Shown here piece by piece: positions 22,571 to 32,649 of a stretch of 64,000 nt of DNA; the stretch's first letter is position 1, and each line of letters opens with the position of its first letter. Below the pieces are notes generated by a model that searched no databases, was not told where the DNA came from, and saw only the letters and a program-made list of their open reading frames with translations. Source of the stretch: Immersiella caudata (Eukaryota; Ascomycota; Sordariomycetes; Sordariales; Lasiosphaeriaceae). The DNA lies in NCBI GenBank assembly GCA_030512335.1, contig JAULSU010000002.1, positions 2,232,001-2,296,000 on the forward strand. The letters run 5' to 3'. A program made the translations under genes and the position numbers.

Positions 22571-25390
22571 TCATAACCCCATACTCTTTACACAAGTCCA
22601 TAACACCACTGGCACGACGACATTATCATTACCGCCCGTCAGCACTGCCTCCGTCAGCGATGCGACAGACGCACACAGCGCTGTTTTCTGCACCGAAGTG
22701 GAGTCCCATATCCAGGACCGCAGTAGAAACACCAAGCTTTTGATCCCCTGATAGTATTCCTGATTGTCTCTCAAAACCGATGGCTCGGGGACGGTCATGA
22801 GCCACCCACCTATTCGTAGCCAGACGTTGGCCACCATCAAGCCGGCAAAGACAGCTACCGCAAAGGCTATACTGCCTTCGATACTCTTGCCGCCGCCCCA
22901 GAGCCACTTGCGGTGACCCCATCGTCTACCAATCAGGGATGCCGCAGCATCGCCCAACCCGACGCATACAACCCCTGAGACCATGCTGACGTCACGAGTG
23001 GGTATTTCCCACCCTGTGAGATAACCGTCGCCAGTTCGTGGAAGTGCCGCCAGGCTGAGCCAGAGCGGGATGGCACAGCCGATGAGTAGAAAGATGTGTG
23101 AGATGACAACAGGCCCGCGCAAGTCACGGCCATCGACGTATGGCGTGAGGAACGTCGCTATCGGTTTAGATAGTGGGGGGAGTTGGCTGGCGCGGAGGAG
23201 GTCGAGCAGGAGGAAAATGGTGAGCATCAGAGAGAGCGCAAGGGCGATGTAAGCCGGGTCGACAAAGATAGTGGGGAGAAACATGGCAACCATCATGAAG
23301 TGGAAGACCTTGCGCCGGGTGTCGACCTCAAAGATGGGCGACAGGGAGAACACGACAGCGAGGCCGACGATGATGATGGCGACCCAATATGCGCTGAGAA
23401 TAAGTCGGGTATTGGCCTCTCCAAATGTGACGATGCGGAGATGCTGGACAAAGCCTGCAGAGCAGGTCTGCGTAGCGTCATCAAAGCGGTCGGGAAGGCA
23501 GATCCAGTTTTCGACGTTTGCTTTGACAACCTCGAGGCGGAACCAGGGGATTCCTCCAAAGAGATAGCCTAGAGCCCAGCCCACTGGCTCCAGCCCTGAA
23601 AGGGCATATCGCTGGACATACTCCCTGATTCCGACAAAGATTGTGGCTATAATGCAAAGATACACATAGCCAGCGTAGAACCATCTCCGCGTGGCAGCTT
23701 GGCTTTGTGTAAGGGAGAAGAAGGCGCGGACACTATAAGAGGCAGAACGCTTCCGACGGCCAGATGGGGTGGTTCTAGATCGGCTGCTCGGCTTTCCGGC
23801 TACCGGAAGCGTGTGCCTACGGGGCGAAATCGGTGATGTCGTTTCCAAACTGAACCGAACCTCTCCGATGCTAGTGGGGGACCCCGGGACACCTTCGCCA
23901 TCACTAATGCCGTCGAAATATCGTTGCCCTTGGATGGAAGTGGTTGGGCTAAGTGGTCCTCCCAGTCCTTCTGGGCAGCCATCTGTCGAATTATCAGCTT
24001 CGGAGCATGTCTCTCGGTACTCAGATTTGATATCGCTCCTGGAGCGCCGAAGAGGCCAGACATATCTCAACATTCGCGAACCAAGGCTTTGCGGTTGGAT
24101 AGGTGTGCGTCTGAAGCGCCACTTGGGCACCCTGGCCAGTGATATTCCCCATTGAATCACTTGGCTGCAGAGGACAAGCAGACTGAGACCCCCTCCCCAT
24201 AAAACTCCGTTCAGGATTGTGACCTGAGGGGAGATTCCGACAAGCAGAATATTGATGAGACCAATGGAAAGCAGTTGCAACTCCGCGGTCAGGAGACTCG
24301 TCGTAGTGAGGTAGTGCAACACTAGACAAAGCGTTTGGTGTAACGGATAGAGCAAGACCAAGACCTCTTGCGAGAGATCCCGCCGCTCGGAAGCGCTGGT
24401 TGTCGAACTTCCACTTAAAAAGCAAGGAACGCATGCCAGCATCCAATGTATAGAGCTGAAAAGGTCCGATTCCCTCGCACCAGGAATCAAGGCCCTCGGT
24501 AAAGCTGAGAGACTCAGAGTCACGTTGAGCGGCACCACTGAAGGAACCCCTTGCGCGACGAGGAGCGACACGAATATCGGTACCAGGGATGGGTACAGCA
24601 ATGGCGCCGGGTCAAAAGCGACGGGGATGCGAACAGGTACGCATTTCAACGGCTTCCCCCACCACAAATGGGCCCAGAGGACCAGCCGCAGGGGGTATAC
24701 CAAGGTGAGAAGGGCGGCTATGTACGAGAAAGCAATGAGCTCTGCGCAGAATTGTTAGCAAGCGAGTGCGCCGTCAGAATCACAGCGTACTGTACCTCGT
24801 TGATAGAGCCAAATGAAAGGTTTGGCATCGCGATTCGAAGCAATTAGCCCCCCTTGACAGGCGAGCAGCAGGATCTCGGCCCCACGCCGTATAAGCTCCT
24901 TGCGCCGTTTGCTCTTCTCCAAGACGTTCCTCTTGTCTCGTTCCTGACTTGAGCTCAAGGATAACATGCGGCCCTCCTCCTCCAAGATTGCAGGTGAGAG
25001 GAAGGGCGTAGAGGACCCGGATAGGGGCTCGTTCTTCCCTCGAAGTCCCTTGTGCAGCCGCTGCTTTGGAGCCGGAAGCCCCTTCAAAAAATGCTCGTCG
25101 TCTGCCTCGGTGCCGCTCTCGCTCGCGGGGGTCGAGTCCTTGGTGAAGGAGGGGGCTCTGAGAAGGTACGATGGGGTTCGGGAACCATCGCGACCTGTTG
25201 AGACGGCGGCAACGGGAACCAGAGTGTTGCCGTTGTAGACGAGGCGGTCTGAAGGCTCGAGGAGCTCGCTGCTCTGTCGGTGGTAGGGATGGGGTGATCG
25301 GGTTAGGATCCTCAGCTGTTCGCGGTCATCTTCAGCATCACTGGCTTGAGGATGCGGGGAGGCGCCTGGCGGTTGGAGGTGCTCGGACAT
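22571..25390 (-). CDS. SEC59: Dolichol kinase Sec59
   Basis: CTP-dependent kinase of the endoplasmic reticulum membrane that makes dolichyl phosphate, the lipid carrier for N-glycosylation, O-mannosylation and GPI synthesis. Exons are 25390..24796 and 24741..22571 (921 aa) with a 54-nt intron. The N-terminal 200 residues are hydrophilic and disordered. At least a dozen hydrophobic segments follow, interrupted by a hydrophilic loop of about 170 residues. The C-terminal part holds the CTP-binding signature GLGDAAASLIGRRWGHRKW followed by GGGKSIEGS. The family minimum is about 520 aa (yeast); the extra length is in the N-terminus and the loop, as in other filamentous fungi. The ATG at 25390 (MSEHLQPPGASPHPQ) is the first in frame. 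Confidence 0.9.
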
Positions 25391-28002
25391 GGCCGGTGGC
25401 TGCGAGACTCGAGCTTTCGTAACATCGATCTGGTGTTGCGGGCTGGATCGGTTGTGGCCCGCAATCGTCCCGGGCGCCCGCCGGGTGCTGAAGATCTCGA
25501 ATGTTTTGCTATCAGAGTCAAGGTCGATTCGCGCGGTCACGTAAGAGTTGTAAAGAGGCGCATCTTCCCAATATCCGATCGGGCGGCAGAGATGGGGCTG
25601 ATAGCTTTGGCGGATGTTTGAAGCTCAGGTGTTCTTATCACATGAAGATGTACTATGGCGTACGTCAGTCGGTCCACTGCCCCTGTCGCTAATCTCGGCG
25701 CCAAGGGGTAGGTGACAGGCGCCACTACAGCCACAGTGGCTGGGAACAGGCTGGTGGATGGGTTGCAGGGAACGCAGACTTCAACAGATCCGTCTTGCAG
25801 ACGATTCGACTCATTTCGCCCAATCTACATAGAGTTACCCATAACCTCTGAGAGCACATGTTCGCATGTGCAAGGCTACCTTTCTCGACTGCTTCAAGGC
25901 CAGCAATTTCGTTGAGCTAACGGAGTCACGACACTGCAGTGACGACGACATGTAGTGGGAGAAAAGTTTGACCATCATGAGAGGAATAAGGAGCTGAGAA
26001 AGTCGAAGGATTCTTACGGTGCCCTTTATACTGACAAGCAAGGCCTACTGGGAATATGACAGAGGCGTGAGCTGCTTCCCACCAAGGGGAGGGAAATAAT
26101 GTCCACGTGCCAAACTTGGTAGGTAAGGTAGTTTCTCACACTACATACGTTGACGACCAGAGATCAGATCAATCTCAGTGACTGAAGTCTTCAAACCTCG
26201 GAATGATTGAGGAAGCCTTGTTGATCTTCCCCCAATCTCAAGGCCTTGATGAGTTGCTGAAAACGGTGTGTGGTGTCTTGGCACCTCGCTGGACTGCACC
26301 CCGCGCTCACAACACGAGACAGATCGATGAATTGTTTGCAGTCGAAACCTCTGGAGCAGAGACGGCGAACGCCATTGGCACACACCTAGAAGCCCAGAAT
26401 AGCACAGCCGCAAGCAGGGCCTAGCTTGTGATGGGAAGGGCTTGCGACAGCCACTCCCGGTCAACAAGTTGTGACCTGGCGCTGATTCGGTGAAACAGCA
26501 GCCACGTCGCCTGCGGTGTGGTGTGGCCGGGGGCGGTCACGATTGGCTTGCTCACACCAATGACCTGCAGAAACATCCAATATTTCCCCATACTTGCCCG
26601 AATTATTCTAAGAAACAGATTCTATATCCCGCTGAACAAGTTCCTAGGATCAGGTAGCGACCAACTTTTCGGATGCTGGCAAGCTTGCTGGTCGGTTGCG
26701 GGTGGTTCGACACGAAGGCGGGGCCAGCCTGGTCACAACATGGAATCCCAAGGCTGGAAACTGGGTCGGACTTACGTAGGTCGCATGGATCGACCACCGA
26801 GAACAACAACGACAACAACAACAACAGTACTCAGAAAACCAGTGCTGTTCGGCTGTCACAAAGTGAGACCACCAGCCTGGACTGCAGCGACGACCACAGG
26901 AAGTAGCTCGTACCGCACAGGTAGAAGCCGGCAAAGTCTTCTCGAAACGCACCTCTTTGACGTGGGCGTCGCGATGAGACAACGCCAAGTATCGACCGAC
27001 GAAGTTTTATCTTCAGCCCTGATGCACTCCTGCAGAGTTCGGGCATCCCCACTAGGTCCCAATCATCGTGCTCTTTGCAAAGGCGGTGGCCGAGGCTGCG
27101 TCAGCGCCTTGCCTTGTTTGTCAAGCCGCAGTCCCAGTGTGTTTGGAGAAATCGGATGTGGGCTCGTGGCCAGGACGAGACCTTGACAACGGGGATGGTA
27201 TTTTGCATCTTTGCAAATATTTTCGGCATGGGCTGCCCGGCTTGGGGAGAGCTTCTCGGCAATTCGGAGTGCATAGGCCGTAGATTTTAGGAACGACCAT
27301 GGATGGCTGCATCTTGGCGTCCATCACATCGTGGATAAGGTGGGAAGAGGCTCGCCGGCTCCCAGCCCTTGGGATCCTCAGGCTTGACAGGGGCCCCAGC
27401 GGTGGGGTTGGGTATCATCTTGGCACGCGCAGACGGGAGCCCACCCCTGTAAAATGGCTCTCGACAGCGTCATGGATCCCTGGGAAGCTGAGCAGGAAGC
27501 CACGCCCGTGGGAGCGGGCCCCCTTCACCCGTTCGTGCCGGAGCTCAACGGCACCGATGGTAGCTCCTGCATGTGCTTAGTTTTTATATGCACCAGTGAA
27601 CCCCTTTGCAAGTAAACTCGCGAGGCGCACTTATTCACCTCTCACATCTATGGAATTCTCCGCATCCCCTCGGAGCAGCTGAAGAAACAGCCTGGCCAGC
27701 TCTTCACAGGGCAGGGTCCCAAAGGTAAGGGAATACACACTGAGCTTCAACTCACACCTTCTGGCCGCCTCGTCCCACCTTCCACTCTCCCACATCTCAC
27801 AGCCTCCACTCTCACAAGGTAACCACACGAGGTTGCACTGCTCTTTCCCGGTGCTTTATGGAGTTGATTCGTCGCTCATCTGGGGCCGATCCCGAGGTTA
27901 TCTCACTATTCAACGCCCCATCCATTGCCTTCTTTGAAACACCCAACGCCCCTCGAGACGAGATAACTGAATTATCTTCTAGCGAGCAAGTCACACCCGA
28001 TC
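25391..28002. other. Long intergenic region
   Basis: 2.6 kb between divergent genes. It holds an AAC-type microsatellite around 26799-26826. The 222-codon frame 26518..27186 starts with GTG and includes the translated microsatellite, so I do not call it. An ATG frame (27858..28244) overlaps the start of the next gene and is treated as an upstream ORF. The last 400 bp are CT-rich promoter or leader. Confidence 0.5.
26799..26826. repeat. (AAC)n microsatellite
   Basis: Imperfect tandem AAC units, with one GAC interruption, directly visible in non-coding DNA. Confidence 0.85.
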
Positions 28003-29234
28003 ATGGATTCCAAAACAGGGGTTGGACACGGCCTGACGATCGGGATGGAGAACCAAGAGAAGATGACCCGCGAATCACGCTCCTCGCAAGTGGCCCTGCG
28101 GGTCCGACCAATTTGGGCAAACAAACCGACGACCATTCGGCGCATCATCGCGGCTGGATCACTAGTCTTGCTGGTGTTGTTGGGGTTTTCAACGCTGCGA
28201 GACAACGCAACTTGTCATGGACCGCCTCCGACACACGTCGATGAGGAGACGAGCTCGTTTGCGTCCCGTCTGAGGACTGCTACGCCGGACAGTTTGCAAG
28301 GCTTCCTCCAGAAATACTTCCCCGAGCGCCATACAGGAGAGGACATTCCCCGTACCGATGTCGCGACCACACTGTTACGGTTAGCGAGACGTCAGGATAA
28401 CACCACTGCGAGCTCGACTCCGCAGCCTACACCAAGCCCAAGCCCAAGCCCAAGCCCAAGCCCTCCACCGAGCACCTCCTCTTCGTCTTCACCCCCTCCG
28501 CCACCTCCTCGAACAGAGCCGTCACCGCCGCCTCCCCCGCCTCCCACAACCCCGACCACAGCCCCAACAGCAACAACAACTAGGAGTACCGCTACGACAG
28601 CTACGACAACGAATCAACCCCCTCCCCCTCCCCCCCCTGTGGTATCAGGACCCACTGTGACCAATCCTGGTACGTCTGCGAGCCCAGAACCAAATGCAGA
28701 ACCGAGTCCAAGCCAAGAGCCGCGAGTGCAAGATACCGCCTCATCGCCTGGTAGTTCGGTTGAACCCGCTACCACGACGACAGAGGATGGTTCACGGACA
28801 ACCAATGAGCCAAGGCCGCCCTCCACAATCAATGGAGGTAGGTGGGCCTCGCTCTGTTTCCGCCTTGGGTGCCCTGTCATTTCTTGCCTCTCTCTTGAAG
28901 CGCTGTCATCTAACATGTTACCCTAGGTACACTGACTAGGTCGACAACTAGAGACTCGCCCGGCGGTGTTGACGCACAAGGCTCGACTAGAACGACGACT
29001 CGCAGCTCTAAGATAGTTGTGCAGACGATAACGTCCACATTATCCAACGGCAATGTGGTGATCGTGACATCGACGACCTATGTTCCACCCGATCCCGTCA
29101 CGACGTTTGGATCCACGACTGTCATGGCTCCGAGCCTCCACAATGGGGCAACCCGGGCAAGGGTGGATAATGGCGTTGTTGCGACTATGGCGATGATTCT
29201 TGCCGGTGCGCTCGTCGGTGTAGCGATGGTCTGA
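28003..29234 (+). CDS. Proline/threonine-rich membrane-anchored protein, unknown function
   Basis: Not recognised as a named family. Exons are 28003..28837 and 28927..29234 (380 aa) across an 89-nt intron. Layout: a basic, cytosolic-looking N-terminus of about 45 residues, one membrane segment (IIAAGSLVLLVLLGF, about 48-62), then a Pro/Ser/Thr-rich stalk. The stalk has an (SP)n run coded by tandem AGCCCA units near 28436, several polyproline blocks and poly-Thr. A region rich in Thr/Ser/Val follows, and the protein ends in a second hydrophobic stretch (VVATMAMILAGALVGVAMV) with nothing after it, like a GPI signal. This layout suggests a mucin-like, heavily O-glycosylated surface or wall-sensor protein. 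The intron placement is supported by frame and by the continued Thr-rich composition. A 128-codon upstream frame starting at 27858 overlaps the start. Confidence 0.6.
28433..28464 (+). repeat. In-frame AGCCCA tandem repeat
   Basis: Five tandem copies of a 6-bp unit encoding Ser-Pro pairs in the stalk of the proline-rich protein. Such tracts vary in length between strains. Confidence 0.85.
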
Positions 29235-29561
29235 TATTTGGGGTAGGAGCTTGCGATGGGCTTGAACGTTTTGTTTGCATTTCAGGAGGCGGTGGTGTTT
29301 TGGAATAACAGAGAAAGGCATAAGCGTGCATGCATCGGATGGGCATGAAACGATACCCGGATTCCTTACTCGGCATACGATGAGAATTATGACATAGACA
29401 CAGCGATACATAGTTTGGTCACGTTAGTGTAGACAGGGTGCACATGCTGCGATGAACCCAGCAATGAGGACATGATTTGGATGATATTGGTGGCATGAAT
29501 GTGAATGCAAAACTCGCTGGGTATCGTAGGAGAGGAACGAAAAAGCATGGATCAATACAGC
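29235..29561. other. Convergent 3' intergenic region
   Basis: 327 bp between the 3' ends of the proline-rich protein gene and the FAM32A-like gene. No features apart from presumed terminators. Confidence 0.6.
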
Positions 29562-30065
29562 TTAGCCCGGTCCGATCTTGGGCATATCGTGATGCTCACT
29601 CAGCCTCGATAGATGCGAGTTCAGCTCTTCGACGCGTTGTTTGTGCGTCTTCAGCAGCTCGGGCCGTACTCGGCCTGACTCGGTCAACTCCTTGAGCTGG
29701 AAATACGTCAGCACCCACAGCCAAAAGTGAGGAGGAATTCAAGACTTGAGACCTACCCTCTTCCGTTTCGCCTCAGCAAATCTCCTCTCCGCCTCCGTCT
29801 TGGTGTCGTCGTCGGCTTCATCCCTCTCTTCGGTCAGGGTCCTTTCCTCCGAGTCGTGTGATTTCTTCCTCTTCTCTTGAGGGTCGACATCCCTACTGGT
29901 GGGGTCTTCCATTCGAGGTGTTGATGTTGTGGCTAAGGCTCGCTCGACGTCGGAGCTGGTTTTGTCCTTGTCTTTTTTAGACTTTTTCTTGTGTGATTTG
30001 GAGACTTTGGCGCCTTTCAGCTTGAGCGGCCCGCGGGCGATGGAAGCGTAGTCATTTGAGGGCAT
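29562..30065 (-). CDS. FAM32A: FAM32A-like (DUF1754) protein
   Basis: Small basic eukaryotic protein; human FAM32A sits in the catalytic spliceosome and helps 3' splice-site use. Exons are 30065..29757 and 29696..29562 (147 aa), joined over a 60-nt intron with a CTGACG branch point. The N-terminal signature ARGPLKLKGAKVSK is followed by a lysine-rich block (KSHKKKSKKDKDK), an acidic linker, ERRFAEAKRKR at the exon junction, and the C-terminus KTHKQRVEELNSHLSRLSEHHDMPKIGPG, which is the conserved end of the family. An upstream in-frame ATG at 30170 exists, but family proteins begin at the MPSNDY position, so I chose 30065. Confidence 0.85.
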
Positions 30066-31117
30066 GGCGATTCGATTACCCAGCTGATGAGCCTGTAGAT
30101 TTGAGTGTTGAGGGTGAGAGTTGAGGTGAAGCTTCGGGGAGTTGCTTATGTCACCCCCCGCCGCAGGCATTTACCGAAAGTGGGGCAAATGGGGCATTGG
30201 CCCCACACCTGAGGCTCTATAAATTTTTGCAACGTCGCGCGGAATTTCAGTCTTCCTTTTCTTCTTTTTTTCCTTAGATCAAAAAGTATACACGGAGTTG
30301 CCACGACCTTCACTAGATTTCTACGGTGTCGAGTTGCCTGACCCCAACGGGGTCGTACTTCGGAGATGAATCGTCAAAAACTCCCTGATAGGAAGTCTCT
30401 CGCATGGTTCACCATCGGCGAGGGATGCTGATAGATCGGAGACAATTATTTTTTCGTGTGCGGTTTCGTGATTTCTTCTGCTTGATGGATGCTACTCGGT
30501 ATTGGATCCCCAGCAGCCAGCGCCACTGCAACGGGAAGAGTTCATTTTGTTATTCCGTTGATGACAATCGCTGGTGATGGTCACGCACAGAGAATACCTC
30601 TTCAATGTTGGCCAAAACCTCGCTGCCCGTCGTCACCGGGACCAAGTGCATTTTGGCGTTTGTCCGTGAACAAACATCCCGGATAAGTTGGTCCCCGGTT
30701 GTCCGCCCGTAATTTGCTCTCCCGATTCTTGCCTCTCTTCAGTGAGACCACAGGGCAGCAATCTGTGTGTCGCAGTTTCCCATCTCGACACAGCCTGGAC
30801 GCCTCGCTTTATCTTTACCACCAAACCAGTGTTTGGAATGGGCGGACTCGGACAAATTCCTCACCGTAGTTGTTTTGATATTGGAGAGTGATCGCTCCCG
30901 ATCAACTTTCTATAAGAAGATCGTGATGGCGTCGTGTGTTTCGGAGGAAAACCTCACAGCATCGATCGCCTGCACACTCGTTCCGCGCTCGCGCATCCAC
31001 TCTTTTCCAGGCAGCTAGTATCACGACTCTGTTGTAGCCTCCAGGGTCTCGTTTCTCGTTTGAAGCTCAGCTTGCCGTTTCGTTATTTACCGCTTACAAC
31101 TTAATTCAACCGTCGAT
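30066..31117. other. Divergent intergenic region with possible structured RNA
   Basis: 1.05 kb between the FAM32A-like gene and a small plus-strand gene. It has a TATAAAT at 30218-30224 on the plus strand and two strong hairpins near 30340-30425, listed separately. The rest (30500-31100) is presumed promoter and leader. Confidence 0.45.
30340..30454 (+). ncRNA. Candidate structured RNA (two hairpins and T6)
   Basis: Hairpin 1 is a perfect 6-bp stem GACCCC/GGGGTC (30340-30354) with loop AAC. Hairpin 2 (30396-30425) pairs TCTCTCGC with GCGAGGGA (one wobble) and ATGG with CCAT around TTCA, with a 2-nt bulge. A T6 run at 30449-30454 follows, and a TATAAAT lies 120 bp upstream. This combination suggests a small independent transcript or a structured leader. 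I could not match it to U1-U6, RNase P, MRP, U3 or the TPP riboswitch. A T7 run at 30266 argues against RNA polymerase III transcription starting just after the TATA. Confidence 0.25.
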
Positions 31118-31348
31118 ATGGCTTCCGCTGGTGTCTCACCCGCCCAACTCTCTTCCCCACGGCCTCCCGCCATCACCTACGTCAACCCGGGCCCTGCTGC
31201 CTCTATCTCGGTTGTTCGCGCTGGTGGAACACCCGCCTACTCCGGCAACACACCTCTCGTCACGGCTGACGCTCCGGCCTTGGGCCTCAAGACGGGATTG
31301 GTCCTGCTCACGAGTCTGTCACTGGCAGCGTTCAACATGTTCGCGTAA
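31118..31348 (+). CDS. Small protein with hydrophobic C-terminus, unknown
   Basis: 76-aa frame with a true ATG, preceded by an AT/CT-rich leader (TTACAACTTAATTCAACC) typical of fungal starts. The sequence is Pro/Ala/Ser/Gly-rich and ends in a hydrophobic stretch (GLVLLTSLSLAAFNMFA), so it could be tail-anchored or GPI-like, but no N-terminal signal peptide is present. No family recognised. A poly-T-rich stretch after the stop (31351-31366) looks like a 3' end. It may be a lineage-specific gene or a chance frame; codon bias toward C-ending codons favours a real gene. Confidence 0.45.
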   Translation: MASAGVSPAQLSSPRPPAITYVNPGPAASISVVRAGGTPAYSGNTPLVTADAPALGLKTGLVLLTSLSLAAFNMFA

Positions 31349-31634
31349 ACTTCACTTCTTTTTCTTTTCACTGTTTCCTAGAGTCTTGGTTGGGTATGGT
31401 ACACTGAACTGTTTGTCTGGGGGCTCTTCTCTTCTTCATAATAGCTCGGGAAGCGCTGTAGGTGGGCTGCGGTTTGGAAAGTGTTTGGCATTGGAGTTGT
31501 AGGCATTGGAGTTGTTAAGCATTGGAGTTGTTTGGCTATGGATAGGGCATCATTTTGGATTCCGAAATACACGTTTCTCCCCTTAACCATGCTCTAGAGC
31601 CTCTGTGGTGACCTTTCCGAGCGTTCCAAGCCCA

Positions 31635-32014
31635 TTAGTCGTCAAGCTTGTCGATTGGCATGCTCTTGTGCTGGTCTCTCAGAAACTGACCAATCTTGGG
31701 ATCGTCATCTGGTCGGTCCGGTGGACCCTCGTTCTTTGGCGGTGTCTCATCTCGCGGCCCGGATTCCCCGCGCCCACCTACGACCTTGTTGACAGCGGGG
31801 ATGTACTGAGACACTTGCGTACTAGTCAGTGGCGTGTCGAAGACCAGACAAGACATAAACACGGAAAGAAACCTTTATCAACAATAGCAGCTCCTGTTGT
31901 TTTGGTAGTTTCATCGTGCTGAGGATGCCTAGATTTAGACGAAGCTTCGTCGAGCTTTGCCCTGAGGTCTGGACCCTGACCGGGCGTGGCGTTATCGGGC
32001 AGTGAAGAAGACAT
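31635..32014 (-). CDS. Small hydrophilic protein, unknown
   Basis: Two exons, 32014..31873 and 31813..31635, across a 59-nt intron (GTTTCT donor, ACTGACTAG branch point, CAAG acceptor) give 106 aa. The protein is polar: MSSSLPDNATPGQGPDLRAK at the start, SQYIPAVNKVVGGRG after the junction, then acidic/proline-rich DETPPKNEGPPDRPDDDPKI and the end FLRDQHKSMPIDKLDD. The smooth join and the sequence character on both sides support a real gene. Not recognised as a named family; the donor is weaker than most here. Confidence 0.6.
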
Positions 32015-32649
32015 CGTTGGGAGTTGGGCTCTGTTGGCAGATCTTAATGACAGGTATAAAGCTAAATTCATTGAATTAGAAAAGAAATTTGCAGGTCAAT
32101 CAACAGGAGGGGTTTGCCGGTGAGGCAAGAGGGCCTAGTAGAATAGAAGCACTCGAAGAAGCGATGACGTCACATTGTGATGTCGATGTTGGTGCCACAT
32201 TTCAGATCGCCGGCCTCTGCGGCAATCCCTTCGAATCCAGGACTAGCCTTCCTTCAATTCTTCTCGGGGGCTTCGGTACATGTTCTAACGCAGGCACGAT
32301 ATGGTCGTCCCATATTCAGATGTTCTTCGGCACTCGTGCAGGGGTATTCCTTATCGATAAGCACCATCCCGCTCTCACTCTAATCTTATCAGCCAGTAGT
32401 GGGCGACTGGTGGAAGGGTGGCAGCTCGGCGGTTCTCAACAGCAGAGGCGGATTTTACTTCCATTCCTACATATTGCAAAGTAAAGCTCCTCGGATCAAC
32501 AGAATAGTGGCTATTGGCTACACATCACTTTTTCAACATACGCAGTGGTCCCTCATATAGAAAATTTTCTGCATTTTTCCCTCGTGCCAAAAACCAAACC
32601 GCAACCCCGCCAAACCACCTCACCAAACCACCTCACCAAAACCACCACT
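32015..32649. other. Divergent promoter region
   Basis: 635 bp between the small-protein gene and the COG0523 GTPase gene. No conserved coding frame. The sequence just before the GTPase start is a run of ACCACCTCACCAAA repeats (about 32611-32645), a leader low-complexity tract. Confidence 0.5.

Noticed and set aside
26518..27186. 222-codon plus-strand frame
   Set aside because: Starts with GTG and includes a translated AAC microsatellite; no family features.
30300..30460. Thiamine pyrophosphate riboswitch
   Set aside because: The conserved CTGAGA and ACCTGATC-type segments are absent and no thiamine gene is nearby.
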